From assembly GCF_000379765.1 (NCBI RefSeq), contig NZ_KB903449.1:35655-99654 (forward strand): a stretch of 64,000 nucleotides of DNA. The letters are read 5' to 3'. Position 1 is the stretch's first letter. Each line of letters begins with the position of its first letter. Under the pieces are notes generated by a model, which was not told the origin of the DNA, searched no databases, and saw only the letters and a program-made list of their open reading frames with translations. The DNA is from Flexithrix dorotheae DSM 6795. GTDB taxonomy: Bacteria; Bacteroidota; Bacteroidia; Cytophagales; Flammeovirgaceae. Both the position numbers and the translations under genes were made by a program. This document shows positions 7,647-16,312 of the stretch, piece after piece.

Positions 7647-9140
7647 ATGATGCACCTGTACAGATACCTTTTTACATGCCTGATTTGGGCAACTTATTCA
7701 GTTGGTTTTTCCCAGGTTTGGGTTTATGACTATCCCGATACTTTGGTATTTACAACACACCTAGGCAAAAATTTCAGGAGCCCTCAATATCAGGTAGAAA
7801 TCTTTCAGGATGGGAAATCTTATGACAGTTATGTGATGGCTGATTACAATACTTTTCCCTCACATCACGGTGGAAGGAAGTTGATGACTGACTGGAATCA
7901 TTTTACCGTTTTTTCATTTAAAGGAAAAATAGAAATCAGGGTAACTAAACTTGATGAAACACCCATTGAAAAATGTACTATTTATCCTTTGGTGAAAGAA
8001 ATCCCTTTTCAGATAAATGGAAAGGAACTACTCATTACCTTGGATAAACCTCAAAAATTGTATGTGGAAATGAAGGGAATGGAAAATGATCCGCTTTTCC
8101 TTTTTGCCGATGCCCCTGAAGAAAATATTCCCAATAAAAATGCACCTGAAGTGGGTTTAGTCCAGCCTGATATGCCTGTAAAGAAAGTTCGTGAAATCCT
8201 GCTAAATCCAGATTTGGAAACCGTCTATTTTGAAGAGGGGATTCATCAGTTTGGAGAGGAAACAGACGCAGGTTATCCTGGTTACCAACTTCCTGTTGTG
8301 AGCAATAAAAAAATTTATATCCCCGGAGGAGCTTATATTGTAGGGAGTTTTCGTGGAGAAAATGTTTCAAATATCAAAATTTGCGGAAGGGGAATAATTT
8401 CAGGATGTGGTAAAGAAAGACTGGCTCAGGCGAAAAGTATTCCCTTTAACCAAATTCAATTAGACGGTACCGGAGAACACCAAATAGTAGAAGGATTGAC
8501 ATTTACCAATGCACCTCATTTTGTCTTGCTTTCAAGAGGAAAAATCACAGCACACAATCTTAAAATGTTTGCCTGGTATCATCAGACAGATGGATTTGGG
8601 GGAAATGAAGGTTCCGTGATATTCGATACTTTTATGAAGGTAAATGACGATTTTGTAAAAATCTACAGAGATCATCAACAGGCCTGGGATATGTATTTTT
8701 ATAAACAAATAAATGGCGCTTTATTTCAACTCGGTTGGAATGCCTATGGTTCTGCCAATCACACCAAAGTCCATGATATTTATGTCATGAAGGATGCAAA
8801 AAAATACCCTCAAAAGGAAAGTAACACTGCAGTTGTAAATCTGGTGAATAATGGCGGGTCGAATATTGGCAATTGCTCCTTCGAAAATATTTACATAGAT
8901 CAGTATGTGCAACGGTTGTTGGGTATCAAATTAAAGGGAGGAACGATTAAAAATATCCATATAAAAAATGTCTTTATTAATGGAGGAAATAATGCTTTCA
9001 ATTACCTGTATGCTTTGGAAAGGGGGAAAATCAGCAACATCACATTGGAGAATATAAATATTGGCACATCTAAAATCTCAACCAAGGAAGCCTTTAACCT
9101 AAAAACAGAAGGGGAAGTGGAAAAAGTAAACTTCCAATAA
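7647..9140 (+). CDS. Secreted right-handed beta-helix polysaccharide hydrolase (GH49/GH28-like)
   Basis: 497 residues with a signal peptide (to 'SVGFSQVWVYDYPD'). The first ~170 residues form a beta-sandwich-like N-terminal domain ('YNTFPSHHGGRKLMTDWNHFTVFSF'). The rest is a parallel beta-helix: 'PDLETVYFEEGIHQFG', 'KIYIPGGAYIVGSFRGENVSN' and 'ICGRGIISGCGKER', then the active-site face 'HNLKMFAWYHQTDGFGG' and 'TFMKVNDDFVKIYRDH'. An N-terminal sandwich plus helix with a 'WYHQTDG' turn and Asp pair resembles GH49 dextranase/isopullulanase architecture; GH28 and GH110 are more distant options. The conserved Asp residues in 'QTDG' and 'VNDDF' are candidate catalytic acids. In this locus it may be the endo-acting depolymerase. 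Fold is fairly sure, family assignment tentative. Confidence 0.65.
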   Translation: MMHLYRYLFTCLIWATYSVGFSQVWVYDYPDTLVFTTHLGKNFRSPQYQVEIFQDGKSYDSYVMADYNTFPSHHGGRKLMTDWNHFTVFSFKGKIEIRVTKLDETPIEKCTIYPLVKEIPFQINGKELLITLDKPQKLYVEMKGMENDPLFLFADAPEENIPNKNAPEVGLVQPDMPVKKVREILLNPDLETVYFEEGIHQFGEETDAGYPGYQLPVVSNKKIYIPGGAYIVGSFRGENVSNIKICGRGIISGCGKERLAQAKSIPFNQIQLDGTGEHQIVEGLTFTNAPHFVLLSRGKITAHNLKMFAWYHQTDGFGGNEGSVIFDTFMKVNDDFVKIYRDHQQAWDMYFYKQINGALFQLGWNAYGSANHTKVHDIYVMKDAKKYPQKESNTAVVNLVNNGGSNIGNCSFENIYIDQYVQRLLGIKLKGGTIKNIHIKNVFINGGNNAFNYLYALERGKISNITLENINIGTSKISTKEAFNLKTEGEVEKVNFQ

Positions 9141-9217
9141 AAAAGTGAAAATCCTATTTTATCATTTCTGATTGTACCGGATTACAGTGATAGTTAACAA
9201 AAGTACATCATTTCTTT

Positions 9218-9246
9218 GCAGGGTCTTTTCTTCAGAAAGACCTTGC
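9218..9246. repeat. Intergenic hairpin downstream of the beta-helix gene
   Basis: Arms 9218-9228 and 9236-9246 pair at 10 of 11 positions around a 7-base loop. No T-run follows. It sits upstream of the 20-mer shared with 6524-6543, so both may belong to one dispersed intergenic element. Confidence 0.45.
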
Positions 9247-9273
9247 AAGGTGGAAGCGTGCTAAAATTAGCGA

Positions 9274-9293
9274 AGGGTCACAAAAATGCAGAC
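9274..9293 (+). repeat. 20-bp intergenic repeat, copy 2
   Basis: AGGGTCACAAAAATGCAGAC, exactly matching the minus strand of 6524-6543. It lies in the leader of the following sulfatase gene, upstream of its chosen start. Confidence 0.6.
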
Positions 9294-9371
9294 CCCACTG
9301 TGACTGTAACTTCCTTTAACTTCTTTTTAGCATTACAGCTAAGTATTTTAACCAGAATAATTTCAATAAAT

Positions 9372-10805
9372 ATGAAAATTGAATTTACTATTTCCAGGAT
9401 CAAAAACTTCAGGGCTGCTTACCTGATTTGGGTATTTATTCCAGGAATTTTCTTACTGGAATGCAAGACGGAAAAAGAAGACCACAAACCCTATAATGTA
9501 CTTTTTCTGATTGTGGATGATATGAATGATTATGGTTTTTACCATACTTATCCTGATGTAAAAACTCCCCATCTGGATGCTTTAAAAACTTCTTCCGTAA
9601 CTTTCAGAAATGCTTACTGTGCCTCCCCAATTTGCACACCTTCCAGGGCATCTACTTTTAGTGGTTTGTATCCACACAGCACAGGGGCTTATTTTAACGG
9701 CTCAGATCCCTGGCGAAAATCGGAAATTTTAATCAAGCAAACAGAAACACTTCCTGAGCTTTTTAAAAGAAATGGATATGAAACTTTCGGCAGAGGAAAG
9801 TTATTTCATGCTCCACTTACCGAAGGAAGAGAAAAACAAAATTGGGACAATCCACCTTATGGAGGAGGTTTTGGTCCATTTCCCGATTCTCTCCATCAGC
9901 TAAAGGGAAAATTCTGGGGTTTTCAGGCTTTCCCTGATACTGCTTTCCCCGATGTGAAAAATGCCTATGCCCTTGCAGATTTCCTCAAAGAGAATCACCA
10001 GAAACCCTTTTTTGCCGCCCTAGGATTATGGAGACCACATTCCCCCTTTACTGCCCCACAGCGGTTTTATGATTTATATGATATTAACAAGATCACCATT
10101 CCGGAGGGATATAAAGAAAATGATCTAGCTGATATTGATTCACTTGCCAAAAAATTAATTGACCCATTTGGACGATTTGAAGTGAGTGGTCCTACAACGG
10201 AAGAAGACTGGAAAAATATGATTCATGCCTATTTGGCCAGTACTTCTTTTGCCGACTGGTCTATTGGAGTTGTTTTAGAGCAACTGGAAAAAAGTCCTTA
10301 TGCCGAGAATACGATTGTTGTTTTCTGGTCGGACAATGGTTACCACTGTGGCGAAAAAAATCACTGGGAAAAAGGTACATTATGGGAACAAGCTGATTTG
10401 GTACCCATGGCCATACGAATTCCCCAGAACACGGAAAACGGAAAGGTTTCCAATCAGCCGGTTAGTCTGGTTGATTTGTACCCAACATTAGTAGATTATT
10501 GCGGCCTGCAACAACCAACTCAAACCCTGGATGGAAAAAGTTTAAGCCCCTTTTTGGAAGACACACAAATGACCTGGGAAAGACCGGCATTAACCACACT
10601 GGGTAAGGAATATACTTCTTTGAGAGATCATAGATTTAGGTACATAAGGTATAGTAATGGAACAGAAGAACTTTATGACCATCAAAATGATCCTTACGAA
10701 ACAAGGAATAAAGCCAAATCTCCCGAAGCTACAGCCATTAAAGCCAAATTCACCAAATATATTCCTCAGGAATGGGCAGAAGAATTAAGTGGACGAAGGT
10801 TTTAA
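9372..10805 (+). CDS. S1-type sulfatase lipoprotein, iduronate-2-sulfatase-like
   Basis: The ATG at 9372 is chosen over the start of the longer open frame at 9216 because the upstream extension covers hairpin and repeat DNA, whereas 9372 gives a signal sequence ending 'GIFLLECKTEK', a lipoprotein-type cysteine. About 477 residues. The metal site 'LFLIVDDMND' is followed by the sulfatase signature C-T-P-S-R, with Cys88 predicted to become formylglycine. Later blocks are 'GRGKLFHAPL', 'ALGLWRPHSPFTAPQRF' and 'VVFWSDNGYHCGEKNHWEKGTLWE'. It removes sulfate esters from sugars. It is clearly paralogous to the sulfatase at 35906, sharing 'GFGPFPDSLHQL'. Activation needs a maturase, which is not encoded in this window. 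Confidence 0.93.
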   Translation: MKIEFTISRIKNFRAAYLIWVFIPGIFLLECKTEKEDHKPYNVLFLIVDDMNDYGFYHTYPDVKTPHLDALKTSSVTFRNAYCASPICTPSRASTFSGLYPHSTGAYFNGSDPWRKSEILIKQTETLPELFKRNGYETFGRGKLFHAPLTEGREKQNWDNPPYGGGFGPFPDSLHQLKGKFWGFQAFPDTAFPDVKNAYALADFLKENHQKPFFAALGLWRPHSPFTAPQRFYDLYDINKITIPEGYKENDLADIDSLAKKLIDPFGRFEVSGPTTEEDWKNMIHAYLASTSFADWSIGVVLEQLEKSPYAENTIVVFWSDNGYHCGEKNHWEKGTLWEQADLVPMAIRIPQNTENGKVSNQPVSLVDLYPTLVDYCGLQQPTQTLDGKSLSPFLEDTQMTWERPALTTLGKEYTSLRDHRFRYIRYSNGTEELYDHQNDPYETRNKAKSPEATAIKAKFTKYIPQEWAEELSGRRF

Positions 10806-10818
10806 AATCAAAAAGCTA

Positions 10819-10856
10819 AAAAGGGAACCAGAAATTATCTTTTCCGATTCCCTTTT
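10819..10856. terminator. Bidirectional terminator between convergent genes
   Basis: Perfect 9-bp arms AAAAGGGAA (10819-10827) and TTCCCTTTT (10848-10856), with A and T runs on both sides. It separates the plus-strand sulfatase from the minus-strand DUF5060 gene and can serve both. Confidence 0.7.
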
Positions 10857-10879
10857 CCTGTTTCTTAATATGATTTAAG

Positions 10880-12667
10880 CTATTTCTTCAATATAGCAGC
10901 CCAATCTTCCTCACTTTTTTTAGGAGCTGTAATTTTCACTAACTCTCCTGCGGTTACTTTTTCCTCTTTTTTATGGTATTCTCCGGTTCGGGGATTAAAC
11001 CATTTGAGGGAATATTCCCCAGAAGCTTTTGACAAATCCAGGTCAACTGTTCCTCCATTTTTTAAATATACCAGATAAATCTGGTCCGTTTTTGCAAAAC
11101 AATAATTATCTGCTGAAATCAATTCATCTGCAGTATCCATTTCCCAAAATGGAATTTCATTATTGTTGAAAAAATCTAAAGCATACTTGCACTGGTCCCA
11201 GAACAAATCTCTGGAACGCCAATCTTCACAAGTGAGGTCGGAATGTGCATGTTTGTATCCAAAATACCATTCTACGCCCCAGGCTCCCGCCATCATGGCT
11301 CCCCAAAGGGCATTTTTTCTGGCATTATCATGAGTGGGATTTTCCGCATCCGGAAGCAAGGAATGCTGGGCATCACCTGGTTCATCTACAGCCACTGCCC
11401 ACGGTTTTCCCGCTTCAGCTGATTTCTTTCTCCATTTAATTACACTCCCGTGAACCTGGCTGAAATCGGGTTTGCTGGTTTGTACGGAAGGACCTGTGAG
11501 TTTGGATTCCGGACCCAGTAAATCATCGAACGGATTTCCGTTATGGATTACAATATGGTGGTTATATGGATCATGATCGTAGAAATATTGCGCCATGGCT
11601 AATCGCTGATACTTAAATTGTGGAGGAGTTTTATGGTTTTTTACCCAATCCCCTACTTCTTCTCCTAAATTCCAGTTCAAAGCCAGATGATGGCCAAACC
11701 TGGCGATAAGTTCTCTGTAATACAGCTTGCGAAAGGCCCCTACTCCACCGTTGTCCAGTAAGCCCTGATTTTCCACTTCTGCGGTTTTAAAATGCAGGAA
11801 CAAACCTAACTTTTGCGCATGGGCAAAAACCATTTCCCATTGGTCCAGTTTAGAAACATCAAACCTGTCATAATGATCATAATCCACATATGGAAAAACA
11901 TTTTGGTCATCTCCCACTATATTGAGCGTAAGAAAAGAAACACTATTTAAACCTTTTGCATGAAGGTAATTCAGTGCCCCAATCAGTGCCTTTCCTTTAC
12001 CTCCCTTCCACACAGGGTCATTTTCTTTCCAGTCTTTCAAGTGGGGTTCCCAGGTTTTCACCATTTCGTCCTTATGGTTATCATTATGGAAAGTACCATC
12101 AAAATCGGCATAGGAAAGCAGGTTTTCCGGAGCATCAGGACCCTGTTTTAGGAAATACTCTCCAGTCCCTTCAAATTGGAGGTAATGCTTGCCTACATAG
12201 CTCAATCTGCCTTTCGACCTAAAATCAAACCCAGTTTTGTCAGTAGGAACAATGGAAAAAGTACCCTTTGCACCGTCCATATATTCTCCTGAAACACCTG
12301 TGGCTTTTTTTTCACTCACTGCAGTCCAATTCCCCTTTCTAAAATCTACCGAATAACTCCATTCTCCAACTTCATCAGGGGCAAAATGCACCCTCCAGAC
12401 ATTCCCGGAAGTAGCCGAAGTCTCTCCTGCATTTCCATCAGCTGCGAAATATCCAGGAACCAGATAAGTTTTTCCAGAGCCAGCATGGGTAAATTCTACA
12501 TTCAGTCTATAGTTAAAAAAGGGATTGTTTTCATCATCTTCCGCCACCTGAGGACCTTCAAAATCAATGGTGACTTTATGCCAAAGCTTTAATTCTCCTG
12601 AAATACTGCCTTGTCCAAAAGCAGCATGCATACTGCTTAAAAGTGCTAATAAAATTAAAATTCTCAT
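10880..12667 (-). CDS. Secreted DUF5060-containing putative TIM-barrel glycosidase
   Basis: 595 residues with a signal peptide (MRILILLALLSSMHAAFGQ). Residues ~22-150 match the DUF5060 sandwich: 'LWHKVTIDFEGPQVAED', 'NPFFNYRLNVEFTHAG', 'WRVHFAPDEVGEWSYSVDFR' and a 'GTFSIVPTDKTGFDFRSKGRLSY' hinge. A DUF4038-like TIM barrel follows with 'HYLQFEGTGEYFLKQGPDAPENLL', 'ALNWNLGEEVGDW' (Glu-Glu, likely acid/base) and 'KPWAVAVDEPGDAQHSLLPD' (likely nucleophile). The last ~80 residues ('CFAKTDQIYLVYLKNGGTVDLDLS...WFNPRTGEYH') are the small C-terminal sandwich usual in this group. The activity of most such enzymes is undescribed. Neighbouring sulfatases suggest action on a desulfated backbone. It may share an mRNA with the upstream sulfatase on this strand. 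Confidence 0.75.
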   Translation of the reverse strand: MRILILLALLSSMHAAFGQGSISGELKLWHKVTIDFEGPQVAEDDENNPFFNYRLNVEFTHAGSGKTYLVPGYFAADGNAGETSATSGNVWRVHFAPDEVGEWSYSVDFRKGNWTAVSEKKATGVSGEYMDGAKGTFSIVPTDKTGFDFRSKGRLSYVGKHYLQFEGTGEYFLKQGPDAPENLLSYADFDGTFHNDNHKDEMVKTWEPHLKDWKENDPVWKGGKGKALIGALNYLHAKGLNSVSFLTLNIVGDDQNVFPYVDYDHYDRFDVSKLDQWEMVFAHAQKLGLFLHFKTAEVENQGLLDNGGVGAFRKLYYRELIARFGHHLALNWNLGEEVGDWVKNHKTPPQFKYQRLAMAQYFYDHDPYNHHIVIHNGNPFDDLLGPESKLTGPSVQTSKPDFSQVHGSVIKWRKKSAEAGKPWAVAVDEPGDAQHSLLPDAENPTHDNARKNALWGAMMAGAWGVEWYFGYKHAHSDLTCEDWRSRDLFWDQCKYALDFFNNNEIPFWEMDTADELISADNYCFAKTDQIYLVYLKNGGTVDLDLSKASGEYSLKWFNPRTGEYHKKEEKVTAGELVKITAPKKSEEDWAAILKK

Positions 12668-12769
12668 TTGTTAGTGTTTATGGCAACCAGCTAAGTCGCG
12701 ACTTTAATTAAAATCCATCTCATATTTCTTTTTGGAAGGATCAAACATCTTGTTTGCCCTTAAAGATAA

Positions 12770-14134
12770 TTATTCCAGCGATTTTCCTACAGCCGATTGA
12801 AGTTCCTTTTTAAGTTTATTTTTAATGCTTTTATAAGCAGGATCTGCAACCAGGTTATGATGTTCCAAAACATCGGATTCATGATTGTACAATTCCTCCA
12901 CTCCGGAATTATATAAAGTATATCTCCAGTTGTCTTTTCTAATTGTACTACCCTCATGCAGAGATGTAATGGCTGAATGTTTCCAGGCAACTTCATTATT
13001 TTGAATCAATTCTTTAAGACTGATTCCCTCATTACTTTTGTTTTGAGGAAGATTACACAAATCGGTAAGTGTCGGATATAAATCCAGCAAACTGACAATT
13101 TTTTCTGTTCTGCTTCCTGGCTTGGTCACTCCCGGTACCTTAATAATCAAAGGAGACTTTGTGGCTTCTTCCCAAAAAGTAAACTTTTTATACCGAAGCT
13201 TTTCGCCCAAATGCCAGCCATGATCTCCCCACAATACTACAATCGTATTATCTGCATACCTGGATTTTGCCAAGGCATCCAACACTAATCCCACACATTC
13301 ATCTGCGTAATTAACTGAGGCTAAATACGCTTGAAGTACTTCCTTTTTTAAATGATGTTTATTTACCAATTTAAATTCCTTTGATGGTTTTGCACCTTCA
13401 ATATCCTCTAAATCATCCATTTTGATGGTGGGAAGTCCTAATTTTTCAGGGGGAAATTTATCAAAATATTCCTGAGGAACAAACCAGCTTAAATGAGGCC
13501 TGAATATTCCCAAAGCCATAAAGAATGGTTTTTCAAAATCTCCTTCCAGTTGTTTGGAAGCCCATTCAGCGTTGAGATAATCTGGTGTTTGTGCTTTTGG
13601 AACATCAGTTCCTCCCCAATTCAAATTGCCGGAATACTCCGCAGTAGGAAGCCCGCTAAATTCTTTGCCTGCTTCCTTTGTTTTTGGTTTCCCATAATTT
13701 CCGGAAACAGGAGACCATAAATCCCAGGCTTCTTTTTCCACGATTGGTGTATGGTATATTTTTCCTCTTGAAAGGGTAAAATAACCATTTTCCTGAAACC
13801 ATTGATTAAGCATTACAGCATCTTTTAACAAGGCTGAAGATCGGATTTTATCTTTATTCCCTAAAATCCCGGATGTAGTAGGCCTGATACCAGACATAAT
13901 AGCCGCACGTGAAGGATTACAGACAGATGCCGCACAATGTGCATTGGTAAAAACCAGGCTCTGGCCAGCCAATTTGTCCATATTGGGTGTTTTGGTTTGA
14001 GGATGCCCACCCAAAAAACCAGTGTAATCATTTAAATCATCTACGGCTATAAAAAGGACATTATACTGTTTTTCCTGTGCCTGCAAAACAGGAAAAGTAT
14101 AAAGCATAAAGAAAAGAGTTATATAAAGTTTCAT
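12770..14134 (-). CDS. Secreted S1-type sulfatase, iduronate-2-sulfatase-like
   Basis: The start at 14134 is preferred over an in-frame ATG at 14266 because it begins a clean signal peptide (MKLYITLFFMLYTFPVLQAQ). About 454 residues. 'VLFIAVDDLND' forms the first metal site, and the signature C-N-P-S-R places the formylglycine at Cys72. 'GILGNKDKIRSSALL', 'LSRGKIYHTPIVEKEAWD', 'ALGIFRPHLSWFVPQEYFDKFPPEKL' and 'VVLWGDHGWHLGEKLRYKKFTFWEEATKSPLIIKVPG' are typical of the iduronate-2-sulfatase-like branch. It lies on the same strand as the DUF5060 enzyme downstream (about 100 bases apart), so they may be co-expressed. The substrate is a sugar sulfate ester of unknown position. Confidence 0.92.
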   Translation of the reverse strand: MKLYITLFFMLYTFPVLQAQEKQYNVLFIAVDDLNDYTGFLGGHPQTKTPNMDKLAGQSLVFTNAHCAASVCNPSRAAIMSGIRPTTSGILGNKDKIRSSALLKDAVMLNQWFQENGYFTLSRGKIYHTPIVEKEAWDLWSPVSGNYGKPKTKEAGKEFSGLPTAEYSGNLNWGGTDVPKAQTPDYLNAEWASKQLEGDFEKPFFMALGIFRPHLSWFVPQEYFDKFPPEKLGLPTIKMDDLEDIEGAKPSKEFKLVNKHHLKKEVLQAYLASVNYADECVGLVLDALAKSRYADNTIVVLWGDHGWHLGEKLRYKKFTFWEEATKSPLIIKVPGVTKPGSRTEKIVSLLDLYPTLTDLCNLPQNKSNEGISLKELIQNNEVAWKHSAITSLHEGSTIRKDNWRYTLYNSGVEELYNHESDVLEHHNLVADPAYKSIKNKLKKELQSAVGKSLE

Positions 14135-14395
14135 TCTGAAAAAGGTAAAGTGAAAAACCATACTGCGGAAATACCTCAAATAAAAACATATGCTTGCAAT
14201 GGAAAAACCTTTAAAAGGAAGAAAGGCTGATAAAACAAAAAATGAAAGTAATTGAGCAAACTCCATTTAAAGTTCTCATTTTCCAAAAACCGGAATATTG
14301 AATAAAGCTTTATTTAAGGGGATTTGAGCAAGAAGTTAAATAGTGGGGAACCTACATTTGTTTGAAAATATTTCATTCACCCAAGACTTATTCCA

Positions 14396-16267
14396 ATGGG
14401 ATTTCAAACAACAGACTACGTCATTTTCACCTTATATTGTATTGTAATTGTAAGTATTGGTTTATGGGTTTCACGCAATAAAAAGGGGGAAGAAAAAACA
14501 GCAAATGATTATTTTTTGGCCAGCAACTCTCTGACCTGGTGGGCAGTGGGCGCTTCGCTTATTGCAGCCAATATATCAGCAGAGCACTTTATTGCCATGT
14601 CAGGTTCTGGCTATGCTGTTGGGCTGGCCATTGCCGCCTATGAATGGATAGCTGCCATTACCCTGATTTTAGTGGCCAAATATTTACTTCCCATTTTCAT
14701 TGAAAAGAAGATTTACACCATGCCGCAATTTATCAATTTGCGATTCAACAGAAAGGTAAGTTCTTTTTTTGCCATATTCTGGTTGTTGGTTTATGTTTTT
14801 GTGAACCTCACTTCTGTAAGCTATTTGGGGGCATTAGCCCTGCAAAATATTCTGGGAGTGCCTTTGATCTACGGCATTGTAGGTCTACTGGTTTTCTCAG
14901 GAATTTATAGCATTTACGGTGGGCTCTCCTCTGTGGCCTGGACTGATGTAATTCAGGTAGTATTTCTGGTCATTGGCGGGTTAATCACCACTTTTTTAGC
15001 CTTAAGTGCAGTCGGCCATGGAAGTGTAATCACTGGATTTAGTGAAATTTATCAGGGGGCTTCAGATCATTTTTCCATGATCATTGAACGGGGACAATCC
15101 ATTGTTCCCGATGGTTCTGGTGGTTTTAAAGATACCTATAATGATTTACCCGGTATTGCAGTATTATTAGGAGCCATGTGGCTAACTAACCTGGGTTACT
15201 GGGGGTTTAATCAATATATTATTCAAAAAGGACTGGCTGCAAAGTCAATTAATGAAGCGAAGAAAGGATTGATTTTCGCAGGCTATCTAAAAATTCTCAT
15301 TCCGCTTTTGGTAGTGATACCCGGAATTACAGCCTATGTGCTGGTGAATAATAATTCACCTGAAGAACTGGCCCTACTCATTGGAAAACCAATTTCAGAA
15401 ATCGGAGAAATTACCAAATCGGATGAAGCTTATCCCTGGCTGCTGAAAAACTTTGTTCCCCCGGGAGTAAGAGGATTAGCTTTTGCCGCCTTGGCCGCTG
15501 CTATTGTTTCATCCCTGGCCTCCATGATCAATAGCACTTCAACAATTTTCACCATGGATATCTATAAAGAATTTTTTAATAAAAATGCTTCTAATAAGGA
15601 ATTGGTAAAAGTGGGTAGGATAGTCGCCATTGTGGCGTTAATCATTTCCACTTCTTTTGCGCCTTTACTCAACAACCTGGATCAGGTATTCCAGTATATT
15701 CAGGAATACACAGGATTTATTTATCCAGGGGTAGTAGTTGTTTTTGCCATGGGGCTTTTCTGGAAACAAATGACTTCCAAAGCGGCTTTATGGACTGCAA
15801 TTCTTACGATTCCAATCGGCATTGGGATTAAACTATTATTTCCGGAAATTCCCTTTATTCTAAGAATGGGTTATGTTTTTATCATACTGTGTACCATTGC
15901 TTCAGTGGTTAGTTTTCTGGATAAAGATATTAAGATTAAAACCGTTACAAATTATGCCGGCAACTCGTCCTTTTTGGTAAAAATTGCCTTCTTGTTGCTT
16001 GGGACCGGAATCATTTGCTTTATAATTGGTATCTTAATGAGTACTGCCTTTAGCCATATTGGTCTGGAATCCATTTTTATGATGGCAGTTTTATTCCTTA
16101 TGCTGGGCATAATTTTTTACACCAATGCCAGACTGGATCATCAGGATCCCAAAGCCATCCATATTGGAGATACACAAACCTTATTTAAAACTACAACAGG
16201 ATTTAATGTGGCAGCCATAGGTATTGTGGCCACCGTAGCAATTCTATATGGAATTTTTTGGCAATAA
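14396..16267 (+). CDS. SSS-family sodium/solute symporter (SGLT-like)
   Basis: 623 residues, almost wholly hydrophobic with about 14 membrane spans. The N-terminus 'DYVIFTLYCIVIVSIGLWVSRNKKGEEKTANDYFLAS' and 'LTWWAVGASLIAANISAEHFIAMSGSGYAVGLAIAAYEW' are the hallmark first blocks of the sodium:solute symporter family, followed by 'LPIFIEKKIYTMPQFINLRFNRK' and 'GGLSSVAWTDVIQVVFLVIGG'. 'SSLASMINSTSTIFTMDIYKEF' is the conserved block near the sodium site. SSS members in such loci import monosaccharides released by the periplasmic enzymes, often galactose or anhydro sugars. A GH27 gene follows 46 bases downstream, so uptake and alpha-galactoside cleavage are probably coupled. The transported sugar is an inference. 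Confidence 0.92.
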   Translation: MGFQTTDYVIFTLYCIVIVSIGLWVSRNKKGEEKTANDYFLASNSLTWWAVGASLIAANISAEHFIAMSGSGYAVGLAIAAYEWIAAITLILVAKYLLPIFIEKKIYTMPQFINLRFNRKVSSFFAIFWLLVYVFVNLTSVSYLGALALQNILGVPLIYGIVGLLVFSGIYSIYGGLSSVAWTDVIQVVFLVIGGLITTFLALSAVGHGSVITGFSEIYQGASDHFSMIIERGQSIVPDGSGGFKDTYNDLPGIAVLLGAMWLTNLGYWGFNQYIIQKGLAAKSINEAKKGLIFAGYLKILIPLLVVIPGITAYVLVNNNSPEELALLIGKPISEIGEITKSDEAYPWLLKNFVPPGVRGLAFAALAAAIVSSLASMINSTSTIFTMDIYKEFFNKNASNKELVKVGRIVAIVALIISTSFAPLLNNLDQVFQYIQEYTGFIYPGVVVVFAMGLFWKQMTSKAALWTAILTIPIGIGIKLLFPEIPFILRMGYVFIILCTIASVVSFLDKDIKIKTVTNYAGNSSFLVKIAFLLLGTGIICFIIGILMSTAFSHIGLESIFMMAVLFLMLGIIFYTNARLDHQDPKAIHIGDTQTLFKTTTGFNVAAIGIVATVAILYGIFWQ

Positions 16268-16312
16268 TTCTATGCTATAAGCTTAATTTTCTGAACTGAC
16301 AAACGAAAAATA

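Noticed and set aside
9216..9371. N-terminal extension of the sulfatase at 9372
   Set aside because: The extension would translate a hairpin and a dispersed repeat; the ATG at 9372 gives a proper lipoprotein signal.
14135..14266. N-terminal extension of the minus-strand sulfatase
   Set aside because: An in-frame start exists, but the shorter form begins with a clean signal peptide immediately followed by the mature sulfatase fold.
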